DNA of 64,000 nucleotides from Leptodactylus fallax (taxonomy: Eukaryota; Chordata; Amphibia; Anura; Leptodactylidae), in assembly GCA_947044405.1 (NCBI GenBank), contig CAMRHE010000077.1:5795501-5859500 (forward strand). The letters are read 5' to 3'. Shown piece by piece: positions 14,052 through 27,948 of this stretch. Numbering within the stretch: position 1 is the stretch's first letter; each line of letters opens with the position of its first letter. The translations under genes and the position numbers were made by a program. The notes below the pieces were generated by a model, which saw only the letters and a program-made list of their open reading frames with translations, was not told where the DNA came from and did no database searches.

Positions 14052-16214
14052 GCCCCAGCCTAGCCTGTCTCCTGTCCTGACCATGCACTATACATTCCCT
14101 GACTCCTGTCTCCTGTCCTGACCATGCACTATACATTCCCTGACTCCTGTCTCCTGTTCTAACCATGCACTATACATTCCCTGACTCCTGTCTCCTGTTC
14201 TAACCATGCACTATACATTCCCTGACTCCTGTCTCCTGTCCTGATTGTGCACTATACATTCCCTGACTCCTGTCTCCTGTCCTGACTGTGCACTATAAAT
14301 TCCCTGACTCCTGTCTCCTGTCCTGACCATGCACTATACATTCCCTGACTCCTGTCTCCTGTCCTGACTGTGCACTATAAATTCCCTGACTCCTGTCTCC
14401 TGTCCTGACCATGCACTATACATTCCCTGACTCCTGTCTCCTGTCCTGAACGTGCACTATACATTCCCTGACTCCAGTCCTGACCATGCACTATACATTC
14501 CCAGACTCCTGTCTCCTGTCCTGACTGTGCACTATACATTCCCTGACTCCTGTCTCCTGTCCTGACTGTGCACTATACAATCCCTGACTCCTGTCTCCTG
14601 TCCTGACTGTGCACTATACATTCCCTGACTCCTGTCTCCTGTCCTGACTGTGCACTATACAATCCCTGACTCCTGTCTCCTGTCCTGAACGTGCACTATA
14701 CATTCCCTGACTCCTGTCTCCTGTCCTGACCATGCACTATACATTCCCTGACTCCTGTCTCCTGTTCTAACCATGCACTATACATTCCCTGACTCCTGTC
14801 TCCTGTCCTGAACGTGCACTATACATTCCCTGACTCCTGTCCTGACCATGCACTATACATTCCCTGACTCCTGTCTCCTGTCCTGACTGTGCACTATACA
14901 ATCCCTGACTCCTGTCTCCTGTCCTGACTGTGCACTATACATTCCCTGACTCCTGTCTCCTGTCCTGACCATGCACTATACATTCCCTGACTCCTGTCTC
15001 CTGTCCTGACCATGTACTATACAATCCCTATCTTCTGTCCTGACCATGCACTATACATTCCCTGACTCCTGTCTCCTGTCCTGTACATGCACTATACATT
15101 CCCAGACTCCTGTCTCCTGTCCTGACCGTGCACTATACATTCCCTGACTCCTGTCTCCTGTCCTGACTGTGCACTATACAATCCCTGACTCCTGTCTCCT
15201 GTCCTGACTGTGCACTATACATTCCCTGACTCCTGTCTCCTGTCCTGACCATGCACTATACATTCCCTGACTCCTGTCCTGACCATGCACTATACATTCC
15301 CTGACTCCTGTCCTGAACGTGCACTATACATTCCCTGACTCCTGTCTCCTGTCCTGACCATGCACTATACATTCCCTGACTCCTGTCTCCTGTTCTAACC
15401 ATGCACTATACATTCCCTGACTCCTGTCTCCTGTCCTGAACGTGCACTATACATTCCCTGACTCCTGTCCTGACCATGCACTATACATTCCCTGACTCCT
15501 GTCTCCTGTCCTGACTGTGCACTATACAATCCCTGACTCCTGTCTCCTGTCCTGAACGTGCACTATACATTCCCTGACTCCTGTCTCCTGTCCTGACCAT
15601 GCACTATACATTCCCTGACTCCTGTCTCCTGTTCTAACCATGCACTATACATTCCCTGACTCCTGTCTCCTGTCCTGAACGTGCACTATACAATCCCTGA
15701 CTCCTGTCTCCTGTCCTGACTGTGCACTATACAATCCCTGACTCCTGTCTCCTGTCCTGAACGTGCACTATACATTCCCTGACTCCTGTCTCCTGTCCTG
15801 ACCATGCACTATACATTCCCTGACTCCTGTCTCCTGTTCTAACCATGCACTATACATTCCCTGACTCCTGTCTCCTGTCCTGACTGTGCACTATACAATC
15901 CCTGACTCCTGTCTCCTGTCCTGACTGTGCACTATACATTCCCTGACTCCTGTCTCCTGTCCTGACCATGCACTATACATTCCCTGACTCCTGTCTCCTG
16001 TCCTGACCATGTACTATACAATCCCTATCTCCTGTCCTGACCATGCACTATACATTCCCTGACTCCTGTCTCCTGTCCTGTACATGCACTATACATTCCC
16101 TGACTCCTGTCTCCTGTCCTGTACATGCACTATACATTCCCTGACTTCTGTCTCCTGTCCTGACCGTGCACTATACATTCCCTGTCTCCTGTGCTAACCA
16201 TGCACTATACATTC
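14052..16214. repeat. Minisatellite, 41-bp unit, about 50 copies
   Basis: The unit is made of CTGACTCCTGTCTCCTGTCC followed by TGACCATGCACTATACATTCC. A recurrent shorter form of 34 bp lacks one TCTCCTG. Copies differ at defined spots (ACCATG, ACTGTG, AACGTG, TTCTAACC; CATTCC or CAATCC), and blocks of the same variant order recur. Confidence 0.95.
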
Positions 16215-16789
16215 ATGGACTACTGCAATGACATTACAACTCTACCTAATTACTTTGTACCTCGGTCTTCTATGTCCTTGTCAGCTGTCAGTAAGGTCTA
16301 TTCAGGGACTATAACTTTGACATATAGCCAATACACTTCACAGCTCCTTGGATAAGGGCCAGTTCAGATTGTTTTTATCCTCAGCGGTGTCTATGGGAAC
16401 CAAAAGAGAAAGTTGTTATTGTATAAGCTGTCCTACGATAATGCTATAGTACAATTTACTGGGTTATGCTTTTAAGTTCTGACTTTGTGGCATTATTACA
16501 AAACATTGATTACATTTCTGCCATGGTAAAGGCATCCAAGACAAATGTAAGTACTGTTTGGTAGGTGGAAATATTTGGAAAGAACACAATTTGCCAAGAT
16601 GGGTGGGAAAGAACTTGACTGGTTTATACAGAGATCGTCAAATATGTTTTGGTATGAATTGGAAAATCAACTTAAAAACCTGTTTGTATTACCAACATTA
16701 GGATGAAAAACTAAAATATATCATTTATCAATATATCATTTATCTGATGGTCCATATACTTTTTACCTTGGGGCATTCCATTAATATCA

Positions 16790-17196
16790 AGTTATGTTAC
16801 CTATCCACTGGTTAGATGGCAACTGTTAGATTGATGGGGTCTGACCACTAGGACCTGAACCATTAGTCAGTACAAGGATGCTGTGCCTTTGTCCCCTACT
16901 GCAGCAAGACCCTGGCCAGGAGGAGTGGAATGGAGCAGTGGTTATACATATGTGCTGCTGCATTCAACTCTATGGAACTGCCAAAGAGAAGCCAAGTACA
17001 GTGCTCAACTATCTCTGGCAGTCCCATAACATTACATGCATGTGCGTCTGCTGCGCCGTTCAAATCCTCTTGACTGCAGTCTTGCTGTTGGGGTAAACAG
17101 GGAACATAGGACTTCTGTTGTGACAATTGTGGGGGGCTCAGTGGTCAGACTCCCACTAATCTAACAGGCATCACCTAACCAGTGGATAGGTGATGT
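16790..17196. repeat. Palindromic element, about 400 bp
   Basis: The left arm CTATCCACTGGTTAGATGG pairs with CACCTAACCAGTGGATAGG at the right end. The two strands carry similar short open frames (16878-17096 + and 16896-17126 -), which is what a palindrome produces. No gene is implied. Confidence 0.7.
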
Positions 17197-17314
17197 CTTG
17201 ATATTACAAGAATGTCCCTTTAACATACCATGAACATGCAGATCTAAGGATACATGCATTGACTTGTTATATTTACTGTGGATCATAGCTCACTTCTACT
17301 CTTTCTTCCTGCAG

Positions 17315-17511
17315 TGGATCAGAAAAGATCTGTAACCTTTACCGAAAACCAGCCTCAACCTTCCACATCACATGCTGAGGTCCCTCTCTTACCAGCACGT
17401 ACTGGCTGTAGCCCCGCGCCATCTGTCAAACAAACATCTTCAGAGAGCCCTGTTCTCAGATCCTCCCCCTCCATCACTGTGGCTGATCTCCACAGCCAGA
17501 TTGACAGCCAG
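17315..17511 (+). CDS. UNC80: UNC80 coding exon C (197 nt)
   Basis: The acceptor is TTCCTGCAG and the donor AGCCAG|GTAACA. It encodes 65 full codons after completing a split valine. The segment is Ser, Pro, Thr and Gln rich, including SVTFTENQPQPSTS, and looks like a disordered cytoplasmic linker. It ends in phase 0. Confidence 0.72.
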
Positions 17512-17770
17512 GTAACACCACAAGCAGGTTAGAGCATGCGTATCTCACCTCCTTCTAATGGTCCATGTGCTAGAAAGACCTGCCAGGTGTTGTAGCTGGG
17601 AAATTAGATGCAGGGCCAATTTTGGTGGATATTTTTACATTTTATCAGAACAAATAACGTTGCTACAAAATTTAATAAAATACCGGTATATTATTAATAA
17701 TGAATTTGACGGAGAATAAAAAAGGGGAAGTGGAAATAAAGGGAAAAGGGTAAGGGAAAATTAACTAGAT

Positions 17771-18182
17771 TTAAAGAGAACTTTTCAGGTCCTCTAAGAT
17801 GGGGCATGTCATATACCATAGCAAAGATAACATTGCGCTGAATTCAGAGCACTTTCATTTTCAGAGATATCGGTGCCTTTAATTTCGGTGCTCTTAATCT
17901 CGGCCTCATCAATAGATCATCAATAGATGGTGAGAAACGTCCCAGACAGTACATTTCTGTAGTCTTGTACTATGAAAAGGGGGTGTTCACCACTACCCAG
18001 AGATGATGCTGAGCTGTGAGGTCGGTCCCTCTGACATTGCTGTGATATTGATAGCCGAAACTAATGGCACCAATATCCCTGGAATCAGGGAAGATACCTG
18101 CAAAAGTGAAAGTGCACTGAAATCAGCTTTGCTTTAGTATATAACATGCCCTAGCCTAGAGGACGTGAAAGGCCTCCTTTAA
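17771..18182. repeat. TTAA-bounded palindromic element (TTAAAGAGRAC family)
   Basis: It starts TTAAAGAGAACTTTTCAGG and ends GTGAAAGGCCTCCTTTAA. The arms are complementary and the interior is non-coding. The element at 38066-38517 has the same ends. Confidence 0.65.
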
Positions 18183-19084
18183 GGCTGTGTACAACTTTGC
18201 AACATTTTTTTTTTATTCTTTTCACTTTTTAGGGCTAAAATAATTTGTAATTGGATTTAATTAAACATTTTGCTTCTTTCGGCTTCTACAGTTATATGTA
18301 TAAGCACTACAGTACAAGCTGTAGATTGCCATTTGTTATATTATCTGTCAGGCTGACTGTGCGATGCCGCATTCTTCAGCCCTCTCTGACCTCTACTGAA
18401 AGATATTTTAAACTGACTTTTTGACCAGATCACATTTTCATGTCACAAAGGTTGAGCCAGTTGGAATTAGGACATGGAAACTTATAACAGCTACCACTCA
18501 GTATCATGGTTCTTGGGCTCCCTCTCTCTGACCCCACTTACTACCTACTGCAAGCACAGACTCAGAGGTGGGTAGTGAGCTGGGTGAGAGAAACAGTTAG
18601 CGGCATTAACCTCCTGAATGCTGCAGTCTATAGCACCATCGAAGAGGTTGTACAGTCACCTCTATCTACCCCCCACATTGCTGATGTGGGCTGCCAATGG
18701 ATTCTAATGGGAACTAGGACTTAACAATGTCATCCAGGTCTGACATCTACGAAAGCCTATTAGACCCAGCAGGTTTTAATAGGTTCTTTGTCCATGTAAG
18801 ACTGAAGATATAATTCCCTGCAATATAGAAGTTTTGCAGTGTATTATATGAATGATCACAATTGTGTGATATGTTCGTTCAATTTCACTAGTGGGAAAAT
18901 AAAAATGTAAAAATGTATTAAAAATATTTTAAAAAAAGAAAAAAAAAATGCAGGTTTTCCCATTGTTCATAACAACCTGAACTATAAAGTTATTATTATT
19001 ATTATTAAACTCATATGGTACATGCCATAGAAATAAAATAAATTAAAAAAGAGACAATAAAAGTTAATTAATACGTTTTATGTA

Positions 19085-19320
19085 CCCTAAAATAAGGCCA
19101 TAAATATAATTTATTTATCTTACTTGTATAGTGCACTGTTTGTGACTGTCCCATATAGGGATCACAATCTACATTCCCTAGCAGTATGTCTTTAGAGTGT
19201 GGGAGGAAACCGGAGTAACCGGAGGAAATCCACACAACATGGAGGAGAACATACAAACTCCATGAAGATTTTGCCTTTGGTCAGATTGAACCTAAGACTC
19301 CAGTGCATAATACAACTCAT
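19085..19320 (+). repeat. L2/V-SINE-like 3' tail fragment
   Basis: It contains GTGGGAGGAAACCGGAGTAA, then GGAGAACATACAAACTCC, a conserved tail of L2-clade LINEs and related SINEs in fish and amphibians. Related copies lie near 53405-53570 (reverse) and 62290-62525. The family name is from memory. Confidence 0.6.
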
Positions 19321-20202
19321 CCCACAAAAATCAAGCTTTTATATGACTATGACGCCCGGAAAGATAAAAACAAAGAGATGTTTCTTAACAATCTCTTGGT
19401 CTAAGAGGTAAGAGAAGCATACCCATAACTCTTTCCAGAAAGATCTGCATAGACTCATAGACCTGACACTGACATAACTTTATGCTTAGTTTTATTATAA
19501 GTTAACTATAAGCAAAGTCGTTTCACAAAACTGACCTTCTTGCAGGAATTTTGGTGCATCTTGACTGGTCTGTAAAATACAGTATCTATATAAATAGGAA
19601 GGCTATCAGGGGGCAGCGTGGCAACAAATTTACAATAAGCTTCGTAAATCCAGGTTTGGTATCCTACTCCAGTGCTGAATAGTCCAACACAGTTATATAA
19701 CTATTATTATAACACTATAATAACTTCCCTTATATTAAGTAGTTCCACTATTTGCTCAGACAGAGCTGAACCCATCCAGTCCCTTTAAAAATATTATTGT
19801 AATTCTTTTTTTATTCTTTTTTTGCTATGGTATGAGTTCTACTGTATCTTCCCATTGCAATCTAAGGCAGGTCTCTCTGGCACTAGGAATCCTATGACAT
19901 TTACATTGAAATTATACTGTGGTTTTGTGACTTCATATATTTCATTATGCATTAAAATAACTTGCATGTGTTTTTGAACAGTTAGAAAATTTAATTTTTG
20001 CTATTAGAACAGGAAATACTGACTAAGAACATATTTTGACAGACCTACCAAAAAAAGGGATCATCAGTATAACACACTAATAAATGTACAGAATTATGTA
20101 CTATTGCAATTATACCCACTACATGCCCCCTTAAAGGGTTAAGTAGCAATAAAACCTACTAAACTACTGGGCAGAAGAATTAAACGATAGGACTCATTAA
20201 AA

Positions 20203-20528
20203 GGGTTGCACAAGACTTAGATATTGATGGCCTATTTTTAACATTGGTCATAAATATCAGATCAGTGGAGTTCTGACACCTGGCAATACACAGTGTACAG
20301 AGCTGGAAGCAGACAGCTCCATATAGTGTGTAGTGGCTGGGTCAAGGTACTGCAGCTCAGCTCCAATTCAAGTGAATGGGATCTTAGCTGCAATAGCCAA
20401 CACATACACTACACAGTATATGGAGCTGTCTGCTTCTGGATCTGTGCACTACTCTTTAAATAGCTGATCAGCAGGTTTGCTGGGTGCCAGACCCTCACAG
20501 ATCTGATATAGATAACTCATCCTAAGGA
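20203..20528. repeat. Interspersed inverted repeat
   Basis: The left arm has AGATATTGATGGCC, and the right arm has ACTCATCCTAAGGATAGG. The middle pairs CAGCTCCATATAGTGTGTAG with CACAGTATATGGAGCTG. Non-coding. Confidence 0.5.
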
Positions 20529-20777
20529 TAGGTTGTCAGTTTTAAACTCCTAGAAAATCATTTTATGTGATGTATTCATATGTGTATAAATTATAAAGAA
20601 CTACTATAATTTATAAGCAACATGCTAATTCCACGCACTGTAATAGCCACCAAGAAGTCTTACATGCCAATAACTATGGATATTCTATAGTCAGGATTCT
20701 ATTCATCCATCCTGGCTATTTTCTAGACAGAGATATGCAGCACCTGCATTGGCTTAGGTCTATAATTTGGAACATGG

Positions 20778-20828
20778 GTGTGTGTGTGTGTGTGTGTGTG
20801 TGACTGTGTGTATGGGGAGGGGGGGGGG
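20778..20828. repeat. (GT)n microsatellite with adjacent G-run
   Basis: About a dozen GT units are followed by GACTGTGTGTATGGGGA and a run of ten G. It is simple repeat sequence in an intron. Confidence 0.9.
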
Positions 20829-20927
20829 TAAGCTGCTACCCATTACTAAAAAAAATATATTTATTCCAGGCCAGGTATGCAAGTTTATGGTGAAGTTGGC
20901 AGAAATAGCTGTCAAAAACGCCATTTG

Positions 20928-21347
20928 AAGGGGTTGTCCCATTAAGGACACTTATCCCTCATCCTGTTGATAGGGGATAAGTGTCAGATTGCTGGGGATC
21001 CAACCGCCTGGTTCCTCAGAGTCCCCAGTGATCAGGAGAATGGCGGACCAAAATTTCCCCTAAAGTCTTCATGTGAATGGAGCTCCAGTGCACTTTTGTG
21101 ATTGACGCTCTATTTACTTCTATGTGGCTGCTGGAGATTACAGTCCCACCAGCACATAGCAGTGAATGGAGCGCCAGTCATGCAAGCGCACTGGCACTCC
21201 ATTTACAAGGAGGAGGTATGGGAAACTTTTGGATCTCTGTTCTCCTGATCGCTGGAGAACCTGATGGTTGGACCCCCAGCAATCTGACACTTATCCCTTA
21301 TCCTGTGGGTAGCGGATAAGTGCCCTTAATGGAACATCCTGTTTAAA
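20928..21347. repeat. Palindromic MITE-like element, about 420 bp
   Basis: The left end AAGGGGTTGTCCCATTAAGG pairs with CCCTTAATGGAACATCCTG at the right. Internally GATAAGTGTCAGATTGCTGG pairs with CCAGCAATCTGACACTTATC. No transposase is encoded, so it would depend on proteins supplied elsewhere. Confidence 0.75.
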
Positions 21348-21361
21348 GTGTTTGGTCAGCT

Positions 21362-21569
21362 TAAAGGGGTTATCCAGTTTCTAACATTGATGGCCTATCC
21401 TTAGGTTAGGCCATCAATATTAGATCTGTGGGATTCGACACCTGGGAAACCCCGTAGATCACCGGTACCCAGACAGTGCGGCTCTCTGTATTGTTTACAT
21501 ACACTGTCCCATACAATTCAATGGAATAAGGACAGGCCATTAATGTTAGAAAACAGATAACCCCTTTAA
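21362..21569. repeat. TTAA-bounded palindromic MITE, about 208 bp
   Basis: It starts TTAAAGGGGTTATCCAG and ends AGATAACCCCTTTAA. The arms share TCTAACATTGATGGCC in opposite orientations. A related copy is at 46118-46428. Confidence 0.75.
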
Positions 21570-22120
21570 GGCTTAAGCTCCTCTTTCTTCATCCATATCC
21601 CATTCCCTACTTTGCTTGAACATGCTATATACATGTCTTTTTCAACCATATTATTAGTAATATAGCTATGAACATAAATTGGGCTGCAAAAAAGTGAGAC
21701 TTTGTGTGTTATTTTATCTAGGCGCTGTGTTAGATATTTGTTCACATGTTCCAGCTGTGAGCTGTACAGGAGACAGAATGGGTAATGGCACATTATGAAG
21801 TTGTCTGGACAACCCCCTTGTAAATTGCAGCTAATTGCAGGGTCCGACAAAGCTAATCATAATCTGTCCATCTGCAGCAACCGCCATAATTTTCTGTTAA
21901 CCCTGGGAAAGCTGCCTGTACCTCCTGTAGGGGAAGTACTATGTTCCACCTCATCCATTATAGGACAACTATGTAATGCATGGTTTGGGGAAAACCTTCC
22001 ACAGCAGGAAGTGCTTTTATGTCTGGAAAATAGAGGGGGTCCTGAACATGGGACCAAAATATTTCAGATTTTCTGCTTGCTATAAAACTACAAATAACCC
22101 AATATTCTTTTTAAGGAAGT

Positions 22121-22397
22121 AAGGCTGGATTCACACCAGTGTTCGATCTACAGTATGTTCAGGAATTACGTCCCCGAATCCACTTGAAAAATGCGGAGAG
22201 AAAAGTCCTGCAAGTAGGACTTTTCTCTCCGCATTTTTTGGGCAGAAACCGGATGGAAACCCAGTGGAGCCCATTATAGTCAATGGGTCCGTGAGTTTCC
22301 ACGGGTAACTGTTTTTTAAGCGGATTGAGTTTCTGTTTTTCCGGTCCCTAAGTGGTCCCAAAGAAAAGGAAATCGAGTGTAGGTGTAAACCTAGAGT
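22121..22397. repeat. Inverted-repeat element (GGCTGGATTCACACCAGTG)
   Basis: It begins AAGGCTGGATTCACACC and ends near GTGTAGGTGTAAACC. It contains an internal hairpin built on AGTCCTGCAAGTAGGACTTT. Similar elements are at 44247-44462 and 46959-47169. Confidence 0.6.
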
Positions 22398-22777
22398 AAC
22401 TAGAACTAACTTTCTTTCTGGTTAGTGATGCTCTTTGTCATGTCAGTGACCCATAGCCATGTATAGCAAAAGGTTGATGCAAGCAAAAAAACCTTGGATT
22501 ACGGTTAAAAGTTCTCAGATCTCAGGTTGTTTTCTGTCCAAATGCAGAAGTTTGCCTTCTCAATGCCAAAGCTGGAGTTTTATATTGTTTATGTCTAGAG
22601 TGTTGCTTATATCTACAGTTTTATCCTTATAGTAAGACATTATAGAACATTTATTTATGTTATACTCTAGGCGAATTTGTGTTATAAATCCCAATTGTCA
22701 AGCACAGATCAAACAGGAATATACAAGTTAGCAATTTATCATTTTGTCTGCTGATGTTGACCTCAACATTGTTTATA

Positions 22778-24230
<1,453 letters not shown>

Positions 24231-24340
24231 TATTATACGCAGTAGCATTATAGGGCATTTATAACAGAAATGTACTTTAAATGCTTTAAAGTATATATGA
24301 GAATCTATGCGTATCCTAAGATATTTCTCTCTTATTACAG

Positions 24341-24607
24341 AGAAGAGCCCACTTCCTGGGGAGGGAAGACTCAGAGTCCAGTCGGGGGGCAACAGTCCCA
24401 CTTCTCCACAGCTCCCCGTCCTCCCATCTCTCTGATCCTGAAGACTATGGTGGTCTGGAAACTAGCAGCTTGCTTCAGTACACAGACACAGTCCTCCACA
24501 TCACTGAGGACAATGGGATGGAGAACCCCCTTGTCTCAGGACATTTTAATTTCACTCATATTGAACTTGGGGAGACAGACATTGATTTGGATGAATCTCA
24601 TGTTTAG
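24341..24607 (+). CDS. UNC80: UNC80 terminal coding exon (267 nt, ends TAG)
   Basis: The acceptor is CTTATTACAG. The exon reads 88 codons in phase 0 to a TAG stop. It starts RRAHFLGREDSESS and ends with a polar, acidic run (IELGETDIDLDESHV). No transmembrane segment is visible. The frame continues without a gap from the preceding exon, and the stop lies about 8.5 kb before RPE. Confidence 0.72.
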   Translation, partial: RRAHFLGREDSESSRGATVPLLHSSPSSHLSDPEDYGGLETSSLLQYTDTVLHITEDNGMENPLVSGHFNFTHIELGETDIDLDESHV

Positions 24608-25306
24608 CCTTGATATTTTATCAGCTACATTTTTCTCTGTTTACTATGGTGTGTTTTTCTCACTCATGCCTGTAGACAAAGTGCAAAGCACTTGCTGACC
24701 CTCCCTTGTAATCCTGTAGTGTTTGCTTTGGAGGGTGTACGTGAATATGCTGCTTATCTGACCTTGCTGCTTTGCTCTTCAGTGAACATAGTTGAATATT
24801 TTGTGTAAGGATCTGCCTCACGTAGGACCAAAGAATGGAAATGAAATCCCAACTTTAGTCACTCAGCATCCATGTGCTCTATCTGTATTGTCAATACCTT
24901 GGTAAACTATTGTCTACTCATTTTACCCAATTTTCTATGTTTGTAAAAGCATACAGCAGGCTAATGCCAACCTCACCTGTATGTGATCTGCTGTGACCCA
25001 TCCATGCCATGTCCATGCTACGTTACACAGTGATTGAGAGGCCTTACATGTAATTTACTGACTACAATGTTTTAGTCTTATGTACCATATCACTGCTTTG
25101 TGATGTTTCTTAGAAATTTAATTATTACAGAAGGAATCATGTGACAATAATGGAGGCGGTGAGTGAATGAAGGTCATGACTTGATGTTTCACATTGAATA
25201 CTATTTATTTGCAGATGCTTCAGATAACTGAAGTGTTTCCTGCCATATTTTACACTGTGATACTTTTTTAGGGCTGATTGCCCAAATCCATAGGTCAAAT
25301 ACTGTA

Positions 25307-26955
25307 CAGTAATATGAAAAAGTTTGGGCACCCCTATTAATCTTAATCATTTTTAGTTCTAAATATTTGGGTGTTTGCAACAGCCATTTCAATTTGATAT
25401 ATCTAATAACTGATGGACACAGTAATATTTCAGGATTGAAATGAGGTTTATTGTACTAACAGAAAATGTGCAATATGCATTAAACCAAAATTTGACCGGT
25501 GCAAAAGTATGGGCACCTCAACAGAAAAGTGACATTAATATTTAGTAGATCCTCCTTTTGCAAAAATAACAGCCTCTAGTCGCTTCCTGTAGCTTTTAAT
25601 CAGTTCCTGGATCCTGGATGAAGGTATTTTTGACCATTCCTCTTTACAAAACAATTCCAGTTCAGTTAAGTTTGATGGTCGCCGAGCATGGACAGCCCGC
25701 TTCAAATTATCCCACAGATGTTCAATGATATTCAGGTCTGGGGACTGGGATGGCCATTCCAGAACATTGTAATTGTTCCTCTGCATGAATGCCTGAGTAG
25801 ATTTGGAGCTGTGTTTTGGATCATTGTCTTGCTGAAATATCCATCCCCGGCGTAACTTCAAATTTGTCACTGATTCTTGTACATTATTCTCAAGAATCTG
25901 CTGATACTGAGTTGAATCCATGCGACCCTCAACTTTAACAAGATTCCCGGTGCCGGCATTGGCCACACAGCCCCAAAGCATGATGGAACCTCCACCAAAT
26001 TTTACAGTGGGTAGCAAGTGTTTTTCTTGGAATGCTGTGTTTTTTTGACGCCATGCATAACGCCTTTTTGTATGACCAAACAACTCAATCTTTGTTTCAT
26101 CAGTCCACAGGACCTTCTTCCAAAATGAAGCTGGCTTGTCCAAATGTGCTTTTGCATACCTCAGGCGACTCTGTTTGTGGCGTGCTTTCAGAAACGGCTT
26201 CTTTCGCATCACTCTCCCATACAGCTTCTCCTTGTGCAAAGTGTGCTGTATTGTTGACCGATGCACAGTGACACCATCTGCAGCAAGATGATGCTGCAGC
26301 TCTTTGGAGGTGGTCTGTGGATTGTCCTTGACTGTTCTCACCATTCTTCTTCTCTGCCTTTCTGATATTTTTCTTGGCCTGCCACTTCTGGGCTTAACAA
26401 GAACTGTCCCTGTGATCTTCCATTTCCTTACTATGTTCCTCACAGTGGAAACTGACAGGTTAAATCTCTGAGACAACTTTTTGTATCCTCCCCCTGAACA
26501 ACTATGTTGAACAATCTTTGTTTTCAGATCATTTGAGAGTTGTTTTGAGGAGCCCATGATGCCACTCTTCAGAGGAGATTCAAATAGGAGAACAACTTGC
26601 AATTGGCCACCTTAAATACCTTTTCTCATGATTGGATACACCTGGCTATGAAGTTCAAAGCTCAGTGAGGTTACAAAACCAATTTTGTGCTTCAGTAAGT
26701 CAGTAAAAAGTAGTTAGGCGTATTCAAATCAATAAAATGATAAGGGTACCCAAATTTTTGCACCTGTCAAATTTTGGTTTAATGCATATTGCACATTTTC
26801 TGTTAGTACAATAAACCTCATTTCAATCCTGAAATATTACTGTGTCCATCAGTTATTAGATATATCAAATTGAAATGGCTGTTGCAAACACCCAAATATT
26901 TAGAACTAAAAATGATTAAGATTAATAGGGGTGCCCAAACTTTTTCATATGACTG
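25307..26955 (-). mobile_element. Complete Tc1-like DNA transposon, 1,649 bp
   Basis: It is flanked by TA duplications (25305-25306 and 26956-26957). Terminal inverted repeats of about 210 bp are almost identical: outer CAGTAATATGAAAAAGTTTG on the left, CAGTCATATGAAAAAGTTTG in reverse complement on the right. Each arm also holds an inner repeat (GTGCAAAAGTATGGGCACC on the left, AAATTTTTGCACC on the right), an IR/DR architecture like that of Sleeping Beauty-type elements. The interior encodes one uninterrupted transposase. The near-identity of the arms suggests a recent insertion. Confidence 0.95.
25535..26602 (-). CDS. Tc1-like transposase, intact
   Basis: This cut-and-paste transposase binds the element's terminal repeats and inserts at TA sites. 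The frame is 355 residues; the Met at residue 16 (26557) is the more likely start, giving 340 residues, the usual Tc1 length. The N-terminal half carries paired helix-turn-helix DNA-binding regions (around residues 20-130, including LSQRFNLSVSTVRNIVRKWK) and a GRPRK hook (residues 74-78). The DDE domain has D168 in WTDETK, the GGGSIMLWG glycine box (203-211), D259 in FQQDNDPKH and E294 in IIEHLW, giving DD34E spacing. No stop or frameshift was seen. It lies antisense to the UNC80 transcript if the 3' UTR reaches this far. Confidence 0.95.
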   Translation of the reverse strand: MQVVLLFESPLKSGIMGSSKQLSNDLKTKIVQHSCSGGGYKKLSQRFNLSVSTVRNIVRKWKITGTVLVKPRSGRPRKISERQRRRMVRTVKDNPQTTSKELQHHLAADGVTVHRSTIQHTLHKEKLYGRVMRKKPFLKARHKQSRLRYAKAHLDKPASFWKKVLWTDETKIELFGHTKRRYAWRQKNTAFQEKHLLPTVKFGGGSIMLWGCVANAGTGNLVKVEGRMDSTQYQQILENNVQESVTNLKLRRGWIFQQDNDPKHSSKSTQAFMQRNNYNVLEWPSQSPDLNIIEHLWDNLKRAVHARRPSNLTELELFCKEEWSKIPSSRIQELIKSYRKRLEAVIFAKGGSTKY

Positions 26956-27948
26956 TATATAGCCTTATCTATAAACAGTGAATCATCTATAATTGCCATG
27001 GTAGCAATACTTTGTCAATCATAATTAGACTCGTAGTCTACCCATCCTGGACTATAGAGCTATAGCGGGAAACATATTTTATAACAGAGAAAGATTCTAT
27101 AGAAATTGCGGCAGTAAGGTGGCGGAGGGCCCATGTGGAGCATTTATAGGTTTTATAGCTTTTTAAAGAGAGTTTACAGCTCTTACACCGGAATTGTTAA
27201 GTTTTAGGCAGAGATAAGTCTTATTGCTAAAAACTCACTTGACACATAGTAACAAAAACAGTAACTTGCAACCATTAGGAAAAATATGATATGGGCCAAC
27301 AAATGTTGAAGCACTTTCTATGGTAAGTCTTACCATCTAAGAAATGATGCCAAATAATTAAAAATACCTCCACCAACTGTCAGCAAGAGAATAGATTAGA
27401 GCATTACCGAAACTGCAGGAGACATAATACAGTATATATGCAGAGATAGGAGAGTCATCTATTACATGCACAGCTACTAGAACTTGACCGTATCCCAATC
27501 CCAGTCATTTAGGCCATGTTTATATGCTGTGGATTCTATCAGGACTTAAAAAGGACCAGTCGCCCCTTCAGACATGTCTGTCTTAGTAAATATGTGTATT
27601 CTCATAATGTAACAATTCTGGAGGATTTTCTCTTATATGCCTAGGTTGTACTGTCCCCCTACTATTCCTTGTAGATATTCATGAATTGATGGGTGTTACC
27701 ATTCTCCTAGTCAAAGAGGTGTATCCCTACAGTTTGATACTGCTAGCACTGAATGGACAGTGTCAAACTGTATAGGGAAACCCCATAAATGGTAACACCC
27801 TCTTGTCAGTTTATTCAGAACTTTCTAAAAGGAATAAAAGAGGAATGTTACAAAGCAGAGTTCTAAGAATAGATGAACAATACAAGTATTTACTAAAGTA
27901 GACAAGTCAGGTGGTGACAGATAATCTATAAGGCACTAATACCTCCTT

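Larger units (their letters stand above)
12355..17314 (+). other. UNC80 intron with large minisatellite
   Basis: This intron contains repeat sequence near 13150-13500 (starts AAAGGGGTATTCCCATTTC), the 41-bp array at 14052-16214, and a palindromic element at 16790-17196. No further exon was seen. Confidence 0.6.

Noticed and set aside
14052..16214. CRISPR-like regular repeats
   Set aside because: There are no unique spacers between units. It is a head-to-tail minisatellite in a vertebrate intron.
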